Source: JAEUIG01 sp046349775
GTDB lineage: Bacteria > Planctomycetota > Planctomycetia > Planctomycetales > Planctomycetaceae
Length of the DNA: 64,000 bases
Direction of reading: 5' to 3'
NCBI GenBank assembly: GCA_046349775.1
Contig: JAXMBS010000002.1
Location: 141,182 to 205,181, forward strand
Positions 31,958 through 40,944 of the stretch are shown in pieces; position 1 is the stretch's first letter; every line of letters begins with the position of its first letter. The translations under genes and the position numbers were made by a program. The notes beneath the pieces were generated by a model. That model ran no database searches. It saw only the letters and a list, made by a program, of their open reading frames with translations, and had not been told where the DNA came from.

Positions 31958-32250
31958 GTCCCAACCGCGTCACATGTTTCAGTTTTACCGCCCGTCTTCC
32001 TCCCGTCCCGCCAGGAGCGACGCGGGATCCTCCCGCGACAACGCCCTGACATCCTGCGACGAGTGGCCGCGCTTGTCCGGTTCCGCATTGGCCAAGTCGA
32101 TGGCGACTTCGGCTCGCTCTGCCGATGAACCAATGCCGTAACACTTTACGGAATCAGTGGATAGAATGGCAAGGGCTGTTGCCCACGCATTGTCCCGGAC
32201 ACTCAGACCGTTTGTCCGCTCACCACGGATCGACGAACGTCCGGGACTCG
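31958..32250. other. Spacer between flhB and the tRNA operon, no gene seen
   Basis: About 290 bases with no protein-like frame. It contains a short inverted repeat GTCCCGGAC (32192-32200) and GTCCGGGAC (32239-32247), related to the 16-bp repeat at 28878, and a small CCGTAA/TTACGG hairpin near 32136-32151. No terminator with a T tail was recognised. Confidence 0.45.
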
Positions 32251-33086
32251 TCACACCGGCGTTGCGGATCCCACTGCAGACTGTTCATGCGATCGGAACC
32301 TCTCCTCGACGATCGCCGGCGGCCCACTCGCTGACGAAACGTCACTCTCGTCCACGATGTTGGACACTGCGCGGTTCATCCTGGTGCGCTGCCGCCGCGG
32401 TTTCTGCAAGTCACGCCGCTCCTCTCGCAATTCCGACGCTGTCATCCGCAAGCCGCGACGAAACGCCCGTCGCGCCGTGCCCAGACGTCCGGCAGTGCCA
32501 ACATCAGCAGCGCCACGGTGAACCAGACGCCGTAGGCCAGGATCTGCGTCGCGAGACCGGCGATTCCCTTGAGATCCGGTACAGCCCCGTATCCCAGCAG
32601 TGCCGGAATCAGCAGGGCCAGCAGCGCGCATACCGCAGCACTTTTCAGGACGAACAGAATCGCGGCCCACCCGCCGCCGCTGCGGAGTCGCTGCCAGCCG
32701 GAGAACAGACTGACGTGCGACCAGCGCGGCTGCGGCCAACGCCAGCCCGGCCGAAACCCCGACTGCAGCAGGCCGACAACGATGGCCGCCACGACCGCCG
32801 CTATAAGCACGCCGCCGACAGACAATGTCAGCTGTGCAATCGCCGGCACCGATTCCGTCACGACATCACCGGGGCGCACAACCGGGTGCAACCACGTCGC
32901 GCGGAACAGTTCCTGCGCCGCGTGCCACATCGTCGGCATGGCGAACCACAACGCAACTGCCGAAGTCAACGCGACGATTGCCGCCGTCAGTTCACGGCTG
33001 CGCGGCGCATAGCCTTGGCGTCGTGCTTCCGCCAGCCGTCGCGGAGTTGCCGGAATTGTCCGGTCCTCGTGGCTGTCACCGAACAT
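32251..33086 (-). CDS. flhB: Flagellar/type III export protein FlhB, C-terminal domain missing, one frameshift
   Basis: FlhB is the export-gate switch protein. It starts MFGDSHEDRTIPATPRRLAE at 33086, with the family's N-terminal motif, and has four membrane helices (about residues 33-55, 80-110, 140-165 and 180-205). As read, the frame stops at 32442 after VWARRDGRFVAACG. One added C near 32453 gives RFRRGLRMTASELREERRDL, the conserved cytoplasmic linker, and the frame then runs to 32251. Even after this correction the protein is only about 278 aa: it diverges after RRQRTRMNRAV, and the autocleavage NPTH motif and the rest of the FlhB C-terminal domain are absent. So it is truly short, or a larger deletion or rearrangement is present. 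Confidence 0.85.
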
Positions 33087-33095
33087 GGGCGTGCG

Positions 33096-33944
33096 TCAGC
33101 GGGTTGTGGAAGGGAGCGCTGTCGGCGACAGCAATTGTTCGACCGGCGAGCCGGACAGGACATCAAAGTGGTGGGTGATCAGTTCGGCCATTCCAGGCAA
33201 CGACGCCGCCAGCAATGCGAGGCACAATCCCACGCGGAGCGGCGCCACCAGCGGTCCAAGCGGCAGTTGCGGCGTCGTCCGGCCCAACCAGCCGACTCCC
33301 ATCGTCACGAGCGAAATCGAGGCCAGGACAGGCGCCGCCACCTGCAACGCCAGGAGCAGTGACTGCTGCACGACGCCGACCAGGATCTTCGCAGTAAGCC
33401 GGTCGACCGCCGCGGCGCCAATCGGCACAGTGTCGAACAACTGCAGGATCGCATCAGCGAAGGCCACTTCGCCGCTGGATTCCCCCAGTGTCAAAACGAC
33501 CGGCAGGGCGAGGCAGCCGAGGACCACTCCCGTCGGTCCGGTTTCCCCTTCGGAGAGCGGATTGAAGACCTGCTGAAACGCCAGACCGGCCTGCTGGTCG
33601 ATCAATTCACCCGCCAGAATCAGAGCCGAAAGCAGGATCCGCACACCGAGTCCGATGGCGCTCCCCACGGCCAACTCGCCGATGCCGGTCACCAGCCAGT
33701 TGCACGCCAGTCGTGACGGCCCGTCGCTCAGATTCCAGTGAAAGGCCGTGGCCGCCGGCAGCGACACGATCGCCAACAACAGCGCGAGCATCATTCGCAG
33801 TCGCACGGAGACGCCGGCCGCGCCCAAAGCCGGGAGCCACAGCAGCAGTCCGAACCACCGCAACGCCGCCAGCGCGAGACCCGGCGCAACCGCCAGCCAG
33901 GGGCCTAGTGCAGCGGCGGCCATGACGTCGGTCCATGCGTCCAT
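33096..33944 (-). CDS. fliR: Flagellar/type III export gate protein FliR
   Basis: FliR is a multi-pass membrane part of the FliPQR export gate. The protein is about 282 aa with at least six hydrophobic segments (LAVAPGLALAALRWFGLLLW, RMMLALLLAIVSLPAATAF, GLGVRILLSALILAGELID and others) and the family segment GELIDQQAGLAFQQVFNPLS. Starts at GTG 33953, TTG 33950 and ATG 33944 are all possible; ATG is used here. It follows fliQ by 34 bases, and flhB starts 9 bases after its stop. Confidence 0.93.
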   Translation of the reverse strand: MDAWTDVMAAAALGPWLAVAPGLALAALRWFGLLLWLPALGAAGVSVRLRMMLALLLAIVSLPAATAFHWNLSDGPSRLACNWLVTGIGELAVGSAIGLGVRILLSALILAGELIDQQAGLAFQQVFNPLSEGETGPTGVVLGCLALPVVLTLGESSGEVAFADAILQLFDTVPIGAAAVDRLTAKILVGVVQQSLLLALQVAAPVLASISLVTMGVGWLGRTTPQLPLGPLVAPLRVGLCLALLAASLPGMAELITHHFDVLSGSPVEQLLSPTALPSTTR

Positions 33945-33978
33945 CGTCAACACCCGGCCCGCGATTCGGGAACTCGGA

Positions 33979-34245
33979 CTACAGCGACGCGGCCACTCCC
34001 TCGTACAGCTCGATCGTGAACGTCGTCAGTCGATCGAGCATCCACGGAACGAGCAGCAGCAGCGCCAGGGCACCGGCGATGAGCCGCGGGACGGTCGACA
34101 GTGACTGGTCCTGAATCTGCGTCAGGGCCTGCAGAAACCCCGCGATGAGCGCCACGACGAACGCCACGGCCAGCCCAGGGACGGCCAGCACCAGCGCCAG
34201 CGTCAGGGCGTCGTGAACCAGGTCTGTGGCGGTGGATGAATCCAA
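33979..34245 (-). CDS. fliQ: Flagellar/type III export gate protein FliQ
   Basis: An 88-residue protein with two membrane helices: LTLALVLAVPGLAVAFVVAL and VPRLIAGALALLLLVPWMLD, joined by the conserved LQALTQIQDQSLSTVP. The start is taken as TTG 34245 (reads LDSSTATDLVHD), with GGAAAGGG 7 bases upstream; this gives the normal family length of about 89. An in-frame ATG at 34335 would add 30 non-family residues and overlap fliP, so it is not used. Confidence 0.93.
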   Translation of the reverse strand: MDSSTATDLVHDALTLALVLAVPGLAVAFVVALIAGFLQALTQIQDQSLSTVPRLIAGALALLLLVPWMLDRLTTFTIELYEGVAASL

Positions 34246-34327
34246 CCTGCAACCCTTTCCGTCCGATTTTCGATCTACGATTCGGAAATACTTGTCCGCG
34301 GCCCTCTTCACTCCGCCCACGACCACA

Positions 34328-35065
34328 TCACCCACTCAACGGCCCCAGACTGTCCAACAGCAGTTGGACCACCAGAAACCACCCGTCAGCCGCCACGAAC
34401 AGCAACAGCTTGCACGGCACGGTGACCATCTGCGGAGATACCGTCAGCAGTCCGAGGCCCGACAGCATCGCTCCCACAACCAGGTCGATCACGACGAACG
34501 GCAGGTAAATCTGGAATCCGATCAGGAACGCGGTTTTCAATTCGCTCAGGACGTATGCCGGAATCAGCGCGCTCAGCGACACGTCTTCGTAGAACGCCGC
34601 CCGCGCGCCCCCCGCTCTCCCGGGGTTCTGGTACTCAACGAACAGGTCCAGCGCCGCTTCGTTGCCGGTCGCCTCGATCTGCGAACTCATGAATCGCCGC
34701 ACCGGCTGCAGTGTTCGCTCGACGGCCCCCTGCAGTGCAGCCGACCGGGCCGCCGGTGACGAGTAGACGGTTTCCGAGTACGGCCGTACTCCCTGCTCGT
34801 ACGACTCGCGCCACACCGGCCACATCACAGTCAGCGTCAGGAATAATGCCAGCCCAGTCATGACCTGGTTGGGCAGCAATTGCTGTGTCCCCAGGGCCTG
34901 CCGCAGCAGTCCCAGCACGACGGCGATGCGCACGAAACAGGTGGTCATCATCAGCAGCGCCGGCACGAGGCTTAAAGCACTGGCGACCAGCAGGAAATTC
35001 AGCGTCCCCGGCAGCATCTCCGGCGACAGCCAGCTTTCAGGACTGAGGGCGAGCGATTCGCTCAT
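34328..35065 (-). CDS. fliP: Flagellar/type III export gate protein FliP
   Basis: FliP forms the core of the export pore. The 245-residue protein has the family segments ALSLVPALLMMTTCFVRIAV, LGLLRQALGTQQLLPNQVM, GLALFLTLTVMWPVW, ALIPAYVLSELKTAFLIGFQ and YLPFVVIDLVVGAMLSGLGL. Its first codons overlap the stop of fliO (ATGA overlap at 35062-35065), indicating coupled translation. The N-terminus lacks a long signal peptide. Confidence 0.96.
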   Translation of the reverse strand: MSESLALSPESWLSPEMLPGTLNFLLVASALSLVPALLMMTTCFVRIAVVLGLLRQALGTQQLLPNQVMTGLALFLTLTVMWPVWRESYEQGVRPYSETVYSSPAARSAALQGAVERTLQPVRRFMSSQIEATGNEAALDLFVEYQNPGRAGGARAAFYEDVSLSALIPAYVLSELKTAFLIGFQIYLPFVVIDLVVGAMLSGLGLLTVSPQMVTVPCKLLLFVAADGWFLVVQLLLDSLGPLSG

Positions 35066-35736
35066 GCGGCCCTCCCTGACAACGAAAGGTCGCCGGCGAG
35101 CCGTTCCATGACGCTCAGGTCGTTATCCGCTTTGTCCCCGGCTCCCGTTCCACGACGCCCGTTGCCGCTTCGCCGAATCCCGCTGGCAGCACCACCTCCG
35201 CGCGACGCGACCAACCCCGCAATCTCCTCGGGATCGTCGATCACGCTGAGCGTGCGCATTCCGGCCGCTCCGCTGCCAATCGCCAGCACGCGCGGACCGA
35301 TCCGCACCAGGTGCAGCGTGCCGTGCGTATCGAGCCGACGGCTCGCGAGCACGTCAATCGCATCTGGCGACGTCGTACCGCTCGCTGTCTGTCGACGACG
35401 CAGCCAGTGCAGTGCCAAGTACAGTCCGCCCAGAATGAATCCCAGCGTCGCCAGTGTCCCGGTCACGCTCTGGGCGCCTAGTCGCGTCGGCTTCGCGCCT
35501 GCGCCTTCTCCGTCACGACGGATCGGCGTGCGAGAGGAAGTCGCGCCTGGAGACTCCGCCGCGGCGTCCGGCGCCGTCGCGACGGCGTTGTTTGGCTGGA
35601 GCTCACTTCCAACGTGTTCGGAGGCGACTTCCGCGCTCAATGCGACGGACAGAGACGCCAGCCAGACCAACGACGTCAGTACGGGTGCCCGGACGCGGGG
35701 CGCCTGCGTAAGCCGAATTGCGAGCTGCGTCCGCAC
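35062..35736 (-). CDS. fliO: FliO-like protein
   Basis: FliO helps assemble FliP. The 224-residue frame starts at GTG 35736 (RTQLAIRLTQAPRVRAP) with an N-terminal hydrophobic signal-like segment, then a Pro/Ala/Ser-rich linker, a membrane helix (SVTGTLATLGFILGGLYLAL), and the FliO cytoplasmic core: DVLASRRLDTHGTLHLVRIG, PRVLAIGSGAAGMRTLS and VIDDPEEIAGL. The C-terminal part is basic and low complexity. FliO is poorly conserved; the assignment rests on this core and on overlap with fliP. Confidence 0.85.
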   Translation of the reverse strand: MRTQLAIRLTQAPRVRAPVLTSLVWLASLSVALSAEVASEHVGSELQPNNAVATAPDAAAESPGATSSRTPIRRDGEGAGAKPTRLGAQSVTGTLATLGFILGGLYLALHWLRRRQTASGTTSPDAIDVLASRRLDTHGTLHLVRIGPRVLAIGSGAAGMRTLSVIDDPEEIAGLVASRGGGAASGIRRSGNGRRGTGAGDKADNDLSVMERLAGDLSLSGRAA

Positions 35737-35813
35737 GAGCAGAGTTCCGATCGGCGTCGGCGCCGCTGAAATCCGGGACCGGACGCGGAATCGCGGGAAG
35801 CCGGCGCGGCGGA

Positions 35814-35842
35814 GGTATAGGCCGCGCGCGGGTTTGGGTCAA
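35814..35842 (-). promoter_or_regulatory. Promoter of the fliO-fliP-fliQ-fliR-flhB operon
   Basis: Minus-strand TTGACC (35837-35842), a 17-base spacer and TATACC (35814-35819), 78 bases before the GTG of fliO. It is of the housekeeping type, not a sigma-28 flagellar promoter. A weaker TTGACA further up (35895-35900) has no good -10. Confidence 0.65.
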
Positions 35843-36266
35843 TCCGAACGTTCGCCAGTGCGGGAGCAGCCACCTGTAGAGTGTCGCTAACGCCTGTCAA
35901 TGTTTCGGGTTGCACGCAGGTCGTGACCGGCGGCCCGCCGCTGTAACCCGTGCAGATTGCCTGATTTCATGAACCGGAACCCGTCCTCGCCGGAGAATCC
36001 CGTTTCCGACGATTTTCCGGGAAACCATCTACTCATTTGCCCCCGCGTTGCTTTTAATAGGGATCGCTGCGGATCGCTGGACAGCGAAGCGGTCGGGGTG
36101 CGTCCGCCAGGCGCGATGCACCGGCCAGACGGCGTGCAGCAACCGAGGGGGGGTTCTCAAAGGCGTCGCGACCGACACGGATCGCATTGCCGCCAGACCT
36201 TGCCTACGGAGAGCAGACGGACCATCAAAACAATGTGCAGGGACGGCCGGAGACGGAGAATGAGTG
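35843..36266. other. Divergent spacer between fliO and the DUF309 gene
   Basis: About 420 bases with no protein-like frame. It contains the upstream part of the fliO promoter and the leader of the DUF309 gene. A short CGGCGGCCCGCCG palindrome lies near 35930. Nothing else was recognised. Confidence 0.45.
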
Positions 36267-36851
36267 ATGCAGACTGCGGATAAGAGGAAGTCCAAGAAGT
36301 CCAAGCGCGATTTTGTGCGACTGCTTCCGGCAGCGGAGATTCCCCGCTACACCCACGTTCCGGGCAGCGGGACGCCGCATCCCTATCGCGACCCGCGCGG
36401 ACACAGCTACAACAAGCGGCCCGGGATGCCGAAGCCCCTGCAGGAGGATCGCTGGGCCGAAAACCGCTCTTACCTGCTGGGATTGGATTTCTTCAATCTC
36501 GGCTTCTATTGGGAAGCCCATGACGAGTGGGAACGGCTGTGGCGCGTTTCGGGCGCAGAATCTCCCGTCGGCAAGTTCCTCAAGGGGCTCGTCAAGCTGG
36601 CGGCAGCCGGCATCAAAGTCCGCGAGGAAAGCATCCACGGCGTCCGCCGGCATGCCGCGTCCGCCGGCGAAGTCTTCGCCGACGTTGCGGCGGAATCCGA
36701 CGTCGAGGCCTATTGCGGCCTCGACTTCACCAAGTTGCAGTTCGCCGCCGACCGTGCCGCCCAGCTCAGCTATCCGCGCGACCTGGAACCCGGTCGCCCG
36801 CTGCGGGTTTTCCCGTTCCTGTTGATTCCGGAACCAGCGCCGTTTTGCTAG
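36267..36851 (+). CDS. DUF309 domain protein
   Basis: A 194-residue cytoplasmic protein with the DUF309 core: LLGLDFFNLGFYWEAHDEWE (about residues 74-93), RLWRVSGAESPVGKFLKGLV and KLAAAGIKVREESIHGVRRH. The function of the family is unknown; it is small, helical and widespread. The N-terminus is lysine-rich (DKRKSKKSKRDF). The start is ATG 36267, with GGAG upstream; a GTG at 36264 directly before it is also possible. A clear terminator follows at 36902-36935, so it is a single-gene unit. Confidence 0.88.
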   Translation: MQTADKRKSKKSKRDFVRLLPAAEIPRYTHVPGSGTPHPYRDPRGHSYNKRPGMPKPLQEDRWAENRSYLLGLDFFNLGFYWEAHDEWERLWRVSGAESPVGKFLKGLVKLAAAGIKVREESIHGVRRHAASAGEVFADVAAESDVEAYCGLDFTKLQFAADRAAQLSYPRDLEPGRPLRVFPFLLIPEPAPFC

Positions 36852-36901
36852 CTGGCCCGCAGACTGCCTCGCCGAACGAAGTCGGCAAAAACCTGAACTC
36901 C

Positions 36902-36935
36902 AAAGCCGAGGTTCACTAACCTCGGCTTTTCTGTT
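36902..36935 (+). terminator. Factor-independent terminator after the DUF309 gene
   Basis: AAAGCCGAGGTT (36902-36913), loop CACT, AACCTCGGCTTT (36918-36929), then TCTGTT. The stem is 12 perfect base pairs with a short loop and a T-rich end. Confidence 0.9.
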
Positions 36936-37152
36936 GTCGTCCGGCGATCGTGAGCGCACGATCAATTCCTCTTTGCCGGACCTCTTCCTTGGCAGGCGGC
37001 TCACCCGGCGACGTCTGCCGGCTTCCGCGACCGCAGTGGCGGCCGCCACCCTCGCGCCGACCGTTTACGCCGGTGAGAACTCGGCGGCCGAAATCTGGTG
37101 ATCGCCGTCCGCCGTGCCCCCGACACGCTGCAAATCGCCGCGAAAATTCGCT

Positions 37153-37182
37153 TTGCGACAAGTTGCCGGTCTGGCCTATAAT
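37153..37182 (+). promoter_or_regulatory. Promoter upstream of the TPR gene
   Basis: TTGCGA (37153-37158), an 18-base spacer and a perfect TATAAT (37177-37182). The TPR gene starts at 37299, leaving a leader of about 110 bases. Confidence 0.65.
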
Positions 37183-37298
37183 CACAGATCGGCGGCGGGC
37201 CGCAGTGGCTGGTCGCAGCTTTTGGCCAAATGTGTCCGCAGACGGCTGTCGGGTCTGGACACGCTCCTGTTCGGAATTGCCGAACCCCAAGTGGCTCG

Positions 37299-38237
37299 AT
37301 GTCCACGACTGCCGACCTGGAATCGCTCGTCCAGCAGGCTCGCAAAACCCTCCGCCAGGGGGAGTTGCGACAGGCCGAGCAATTGTTTGAGCAAGCGATC
37401 GCTCAGGATCAGGCGCACGTCGCCGCCCACGAAGGTCTCGCCACAGCCGCCTTCATCAGCCAGAACTATCCCCGGGCCATCGAACTCTATCGCCGCGTCT
37501 TGCAACTCGACCCCCGCCGCGCACAACCGCTGGTCAACATCGGCGCCATTCACAATCGCCAGGGAGAATTTCAGCAGGCCACGAAGACGTTGCGGCAGGC
37601 CCTCGCGAAAGACCGCAAATGCGCCGAGGCCTACTACAACCTCGGCATCGCCCACAAGGGCCTGAACCAGTTGAGCATGGCGGTCTCCGCGTACCGCGAA
37701 GCGATCCGACTGGCGCCCGAGATGGCAGAGGCGTACCAGAACCTGGCCAACGTGTACGTGGAAATGGGGAACTCCCAGCAGGCGATTCTCAACTACCAGC
37801 GGGCGCTGGCGCTCAAGCCCGACTTCGAACGCGCCCGCCGCGGCCTGGAAAAGGCGCAGAACGCCGTCGCGCAGGCGAAGCAGTCGGCCAGCCCGTTCGG
37901 CCGGCTTGTCCGCGTCGAAGAGACAAAGCCCGTCGCCGAAGAGATCGCCACCCGCGCGCTCACACCTCAGGAGCGATTTGAAGATCGGCTCGCCGTTCAC
38001 GGACGCGCCAAAGACCTCGAACGCGTCGCCGCAGCGGTCCTGAATCAGCTCCGCGATGAACTCGAACCCGCCCTGCGCGGGCTGGCCCATGAGTTCATGC
38101 AGAACGACGGACGCTACAGCTTTGTCGACGAGTTCGGCGTCTTCCAGCGCGCTCTCGAGTCCTTCCGCAAGACCGTCGACTCGCTGGAGCACGCGTCCGA
38201 AATGCTGCGCACCCACGAAAGATTCATTCGCTCGTGA
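37299..38237 (+). CDS. Tetratricopeptide repeat protein
   Basis: A 312-residue protein starting MSTTADLESLVQQARKTLRQ. At least five TPR units are visible between about residues 10 and 185, for example AAHEGLATAAFISQNYPRAI, AQPLVNIGAIHNRQGEFQQA, AEAYYNLGIAHKGLNQLSMA and AEAYQNLANVYVEMGNSQQA. The last 110 residues are a helical, charged domain that I do not recognise (DLERVAAAVLNQLRDEL, ESFRKTVDSLEHASEML). No signal peptide, so probably a cytoplasmic scaffold. The next gene begins close behind, so they may share a transcript. Confidence 0.88.
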   Translation: MSTTADLESLVQQARKTLRQGELRQAEQLFEQAIAQDQAHVAAHEGLATAAFISQNYPRAIELYRRVLQLDPRRAQPLVNIGAIHNRQGEFQQATKTLRQALAKDRKCAEAYYNLGIAHKGLNQLSMAVSAYREAIRLAPEMAEAYQNLANVYVEMGNSQQAILNYQRALALKPDFERARRGLEKAQNAVAQAKQSASPFGRLVRVEETKPVAEEIATRALTPQERFEDRLAVHGRAKDLERVAAAVLNQLRDELEPALRGLAHEFMQNDGRYSFVDEFGVFQRALESFRKTVDSLEHASEMLRTHERFIRS

Positions 38238-38326
38238 AGCGGGCGGCCGACCGCGGCGTGCTCCCCATGGATGGTGATCCTTTCCGCCGTGCATTGGCAA
38301 GCCCTGTCCACCTGCGGGCCGCGACG

Positions 38327-39697
38327 ATGCGCTGTCGCGTGCTGGGGCTGCTGATCTTTCTCTGCCAGAGTGCCGCCTGCGCTGCGGAGTATCCCGTCGG
38401 ACCAGGAGAGAAACTGGCGACCCCGGACCGCGTTCCGTGGGATGCGCTCAAACCCGGAGACACCGTCGACATCCAGTGGCGGCCGGAGCCGTACCGCTCC
38501 AAGTTCGTGCTGGCCTGCCGCGGGAAGTCCGACGCGCCGATCACCGTCCGCGGGGTTCCCGGCCCGAACGGCGAACTGCCCGTCCTCGACGGCGAAAACG
38601 CGATCACGCCCCCGACACTCAATTACCTCTCCGGCCAGCGTGGCGTCATCAAGATCGGTCCCGCCGCGTTCGCGCCCGAAATCGTCCCCGGGCATCTGGT
38701 CATCGAGAATCTGGAAATCCGCAACGCCCGTCCCGGCTGCTTCTTCGCCTCGCGGCAGGGGTTGCTGGAGTATTCCAATGCCGCTTCCTCGATCTACGTC
38801 GAACGCGGCGATCACGTCATCGTCCGCAACTGCGTTCTGCACGGCTGCGCGAACGGGTTTTTCACGGCGTTCGAGTCGGCCGAAATCCTGCTCGACGGCT
38901 GCCACGTCTACGACAATGGCCTCGACGGCAGCATCTACCAGCACAACTCGTACACCGAATCGGCCGGCATGATTTACCAGAACAACCGGTTCGGTCCGCT
39001 GCGCGCCGGGGCGCGCGGCAACAACCTCAAGGACCGGTCCGCAGGGCTCGTCATCCGCTGTAACTGGATCGAAGGGGGCAATCGTCAGCTCGACCTGGTC
39101 GACGCCGAAGAGGGGGAGGCCATCAAGCAGGACCCGCGCTACGACCGCGCCCACGTCTATGGCAACGTCCTCATCGAAACCGCCGGCTCCGGCAACAACC
39201 AGATCGTCCATTTCGGCGGTGACAACGGACCGGAAGAGACGTTCCGTCACGGTCCGCTGTTCTTCTACAACAACACCGTGATCTCACTGCGCCCCGACAA
39301 GACCTGCCTGTTCCGGCTCTCGACAAACGGCGTCTCTGCGCGCGTGTTCAACAACATCCTGCTGACGACTGCCGCCGACCCGAGCCTGCTGTCGATCGTC
39401 GACGACACGGGCCTGGTCGAACTCTCGCGGAACGTCATTCGTCCCGGCTGGCGGGAATGCCACGGCGATCTGACCGGCCTGATCCGCGCGTCGGGCAATA
39501 TTGAAACCAATGACCGCGTGGTCACCGATGTCGCTGAACTCGATCTGCGCCTGTTCGCCGGCTCTCCCGCCCTTGACGCCGGCCGTGAGACCCCCAAAAG
39601 CTACCCGGTCGACCGACAATTCCGCGCTCCTCACTCCTCTGAACCCCGCCCGCAATCCGGTCCCCTCGACATCGGCGCCTTCGAGTTTCTTCCCTGA
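38327..39697 (+). CDS. Secreted right-handed beta-helix protein
   Basis: The start at ATG 38327 begins a signal peptide (MRCRVLGLLIFLCQSAACAA); an earlier in-frame ATG at 38267 would place 20 arginine-rich residues before it. The 456-residue protein has the repeat pattern of parallel beta-helix proteins: GHLVIENLEIRNARPGCFF, DHVIVRNCVLHGCANGFFT, SAEILLDGCHVYDNGLDGSI, SAGMIYQNNRFGPLR, and GPLFFYNNTVISLRPD, and ends in SGPLDIGAFEFLP, a common C-terminal motif of these proteins. Such folds act on or bind polysaccharides, but no catalytic motif can be assigned. It lies 89 bases after the TPR gene. Confidence 0.85.
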   Translation: MRCRVLGLLIFLCQSAACAAEYPVGPGEKLATPDRVPWDALKPGDTVDIQWRPEPYRSKFVLACRGKSDAPITVRGVPGPNGELPVLDGENAITPPTLNYLSGQRGVIKIGPAAFAPEIVPGHLVIENLEIRNARPGCFFASRQGLLEYSNAASSIYVERGDHVIVRNCVLHGCANGFFTAFESAEILLDGCHVYDNGLDGSIYQHNSYTESAGMIYQNNRFGPLRAGARGNNLKDRSAGLVIRCNWIEGGNRQLDLVDAEEGEAIKQDPRYDRAHVYGNVLIETAGSGNNQIVHFGGDNGPEETFRHGPLFFYNNTVISLRPDKTCLFRLSTNGVSARVFNNILLTTAADPSLLSIVDDTGLVELSRNVIRPGWRECHGDLTGLIRASGNIETNDRVVTDVAELDLRLFAGSPALDAGRETPKSYPVDRQFRAPHSSEPRPQSGPLDIGAFEFLP

Positions 39698-39832
39698 CCG
39701 ACTCGTCTCTTGAGTCGTGGGGAACAAGCGCTGCCCGGGGAAATTGATGCAGGCCGAACTCCGCTCTCGGACGAATCCCTGATTGACGGCCTTCACACAC
39801 GAGAGGCTCGGCAGGAGCCTCGCCCTCCCGGC

Positions 39833-40918
39833 CTATTCACTCACACAAGCAAACTCCCTGAGCGCAGCGGCCACGACCGGCTGTGGACACGACCACACCA
39901 GGAAGAACAGCGCCTCGCGCACCGCAAGCTCCGCCGGATGACCCGAGACGTAGCCCGCTCCCTTGGAAGCAGCCAATTGCGCCTGCGTGACCCGGAGCAC
40001 GAGCGAATTTGCCCGCTGCCGCAGCGCCGCCGGTGACCCGAATGGAGCCTGGCCGTTGACCACGGCATACATGTCGGCCCGCACGCTCTCCAGTTCAGCA
40101 CGTAACGGCGGCACAATCTCGTGCAGATCGGCGCGGCGCTCCGCTTCAATTTCGAGGTCACGCACGCTGCGAGCAGCCAGTCCGACTGCGAGCGCCGAAG
40201 TCGTGACCGAACCTGTCCCGCCGGACGGAGATCGGTTGATGACGCCCTCGACCGGCCCGGCAACCGTGCAGTCCGCCGGGACGCGCACGTTGTTGAGCAG
40301 CACTGCGCACGTCTGCGAGGCATTGAGCGCCAGCAGCCGCGTCGGCGGACGAATTTCGATCCCGTCCAGCTCGCGCGGCAGCGCGACCAGCATCTGCCGC
40401 CCGTCGCTCAATGTGCCGCCGGTGACGATGTAATCGGCCGCTGGCGCCCCGGTCACCCAGGGGACCGTCCCGGTCAGTCGTAGCGAGCCACCCTCCGGCT
40501 CGATCCTGACGGCCGGCTGCACGAGATGCTGCCGCGACGTCGTCAGGTGCGAAATCCCCACAGTGGCGAAGATTGCCCCGCACGCCAGATCCGGCAATAG
40601 ACGTTGCTTGAGCGATGTATTCTCGGAATCGACGATCCGCTGCACGGCCGCGTTCCGCTGCGTGAGGATGAACGTCGTGATGAGGCAGGCCGTCGAGAGC
40701 GACTCGTACATCGCGGTCATGTCAGCCGCTGAGCGCTCCTCGCCGCCATATTCGCAGGGAATGTTCGACCGCAGGACTCCTGCCTCCGCCAGCCAATTCA
40801 GCTGCGCCTGCGGCCACGCGGTCGTCGCATCCAGAGCCGCCGCGGCAGCACTCAGCCGTTTCAGCAATCCTGGATCGACCAACCCGCCATCCCCGTTTCG
40901 CGCACTTCGGTCGGACAT
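39833..40918 (-). CDS. Acyl-CoA dehydrogenase-like flavoprotein
   Basis: A 361-residue protein. The ATG at 40918 (MSDRSARNGDGGL) is preferred to GTG 40924 because GAGG lies 9 bases upstream. Family features: AGVLRSNIPCEYGGEERSAA near the N-terminus, FATVGISHLTTSRQHL, WVTGAPAADYIVTGGTLSDG, and the helical C-terminal domain with LAASKGAGYVSGHPAELAVR. It is shorter than typical acyl-CoA dehydrogenases (about 380), and the usual catalytic Glu region is not obvious, so it may be a DszC- or HpaB-type relative. It follows the FAH-family gene by 26 bases, so it probably acts in the same pathway. Confidence 0.8.
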   Translation of the reverse strand: MSDRSARNGDGGLVDPGLLKRLSAAAAALDATTAWPQAQLNWLAEAGVLRSNIPCEYGGEERSAADMTAMYESLSTACLITTFILTQRNAAVQRIVDSENTSLKQRLLPDLACGAIFATVGISHLTTSRQHLVQPAVRIEPEGGSLRLTGTVPWVTGAPAADYIVTGGTLSDGRQMLVALPRELDGIEIRPPTRLLALNASQTCAVLLNNVRVPADCTVAGPVEGVINRSPSGGTGSVTTSALAVGLAARSVRDLEIEAERRADLHEIVPPLRAELESVRADMYAVVNGQAPFGSPAALRQRANSLVLRVTQAQLAASKGAGYVSGHPAELAVREALFFLVWSCPQPVVAAALREFACVSE

Positions 40919-40944
40919 TCGCACTTACCTCTGACCTCTGACGT

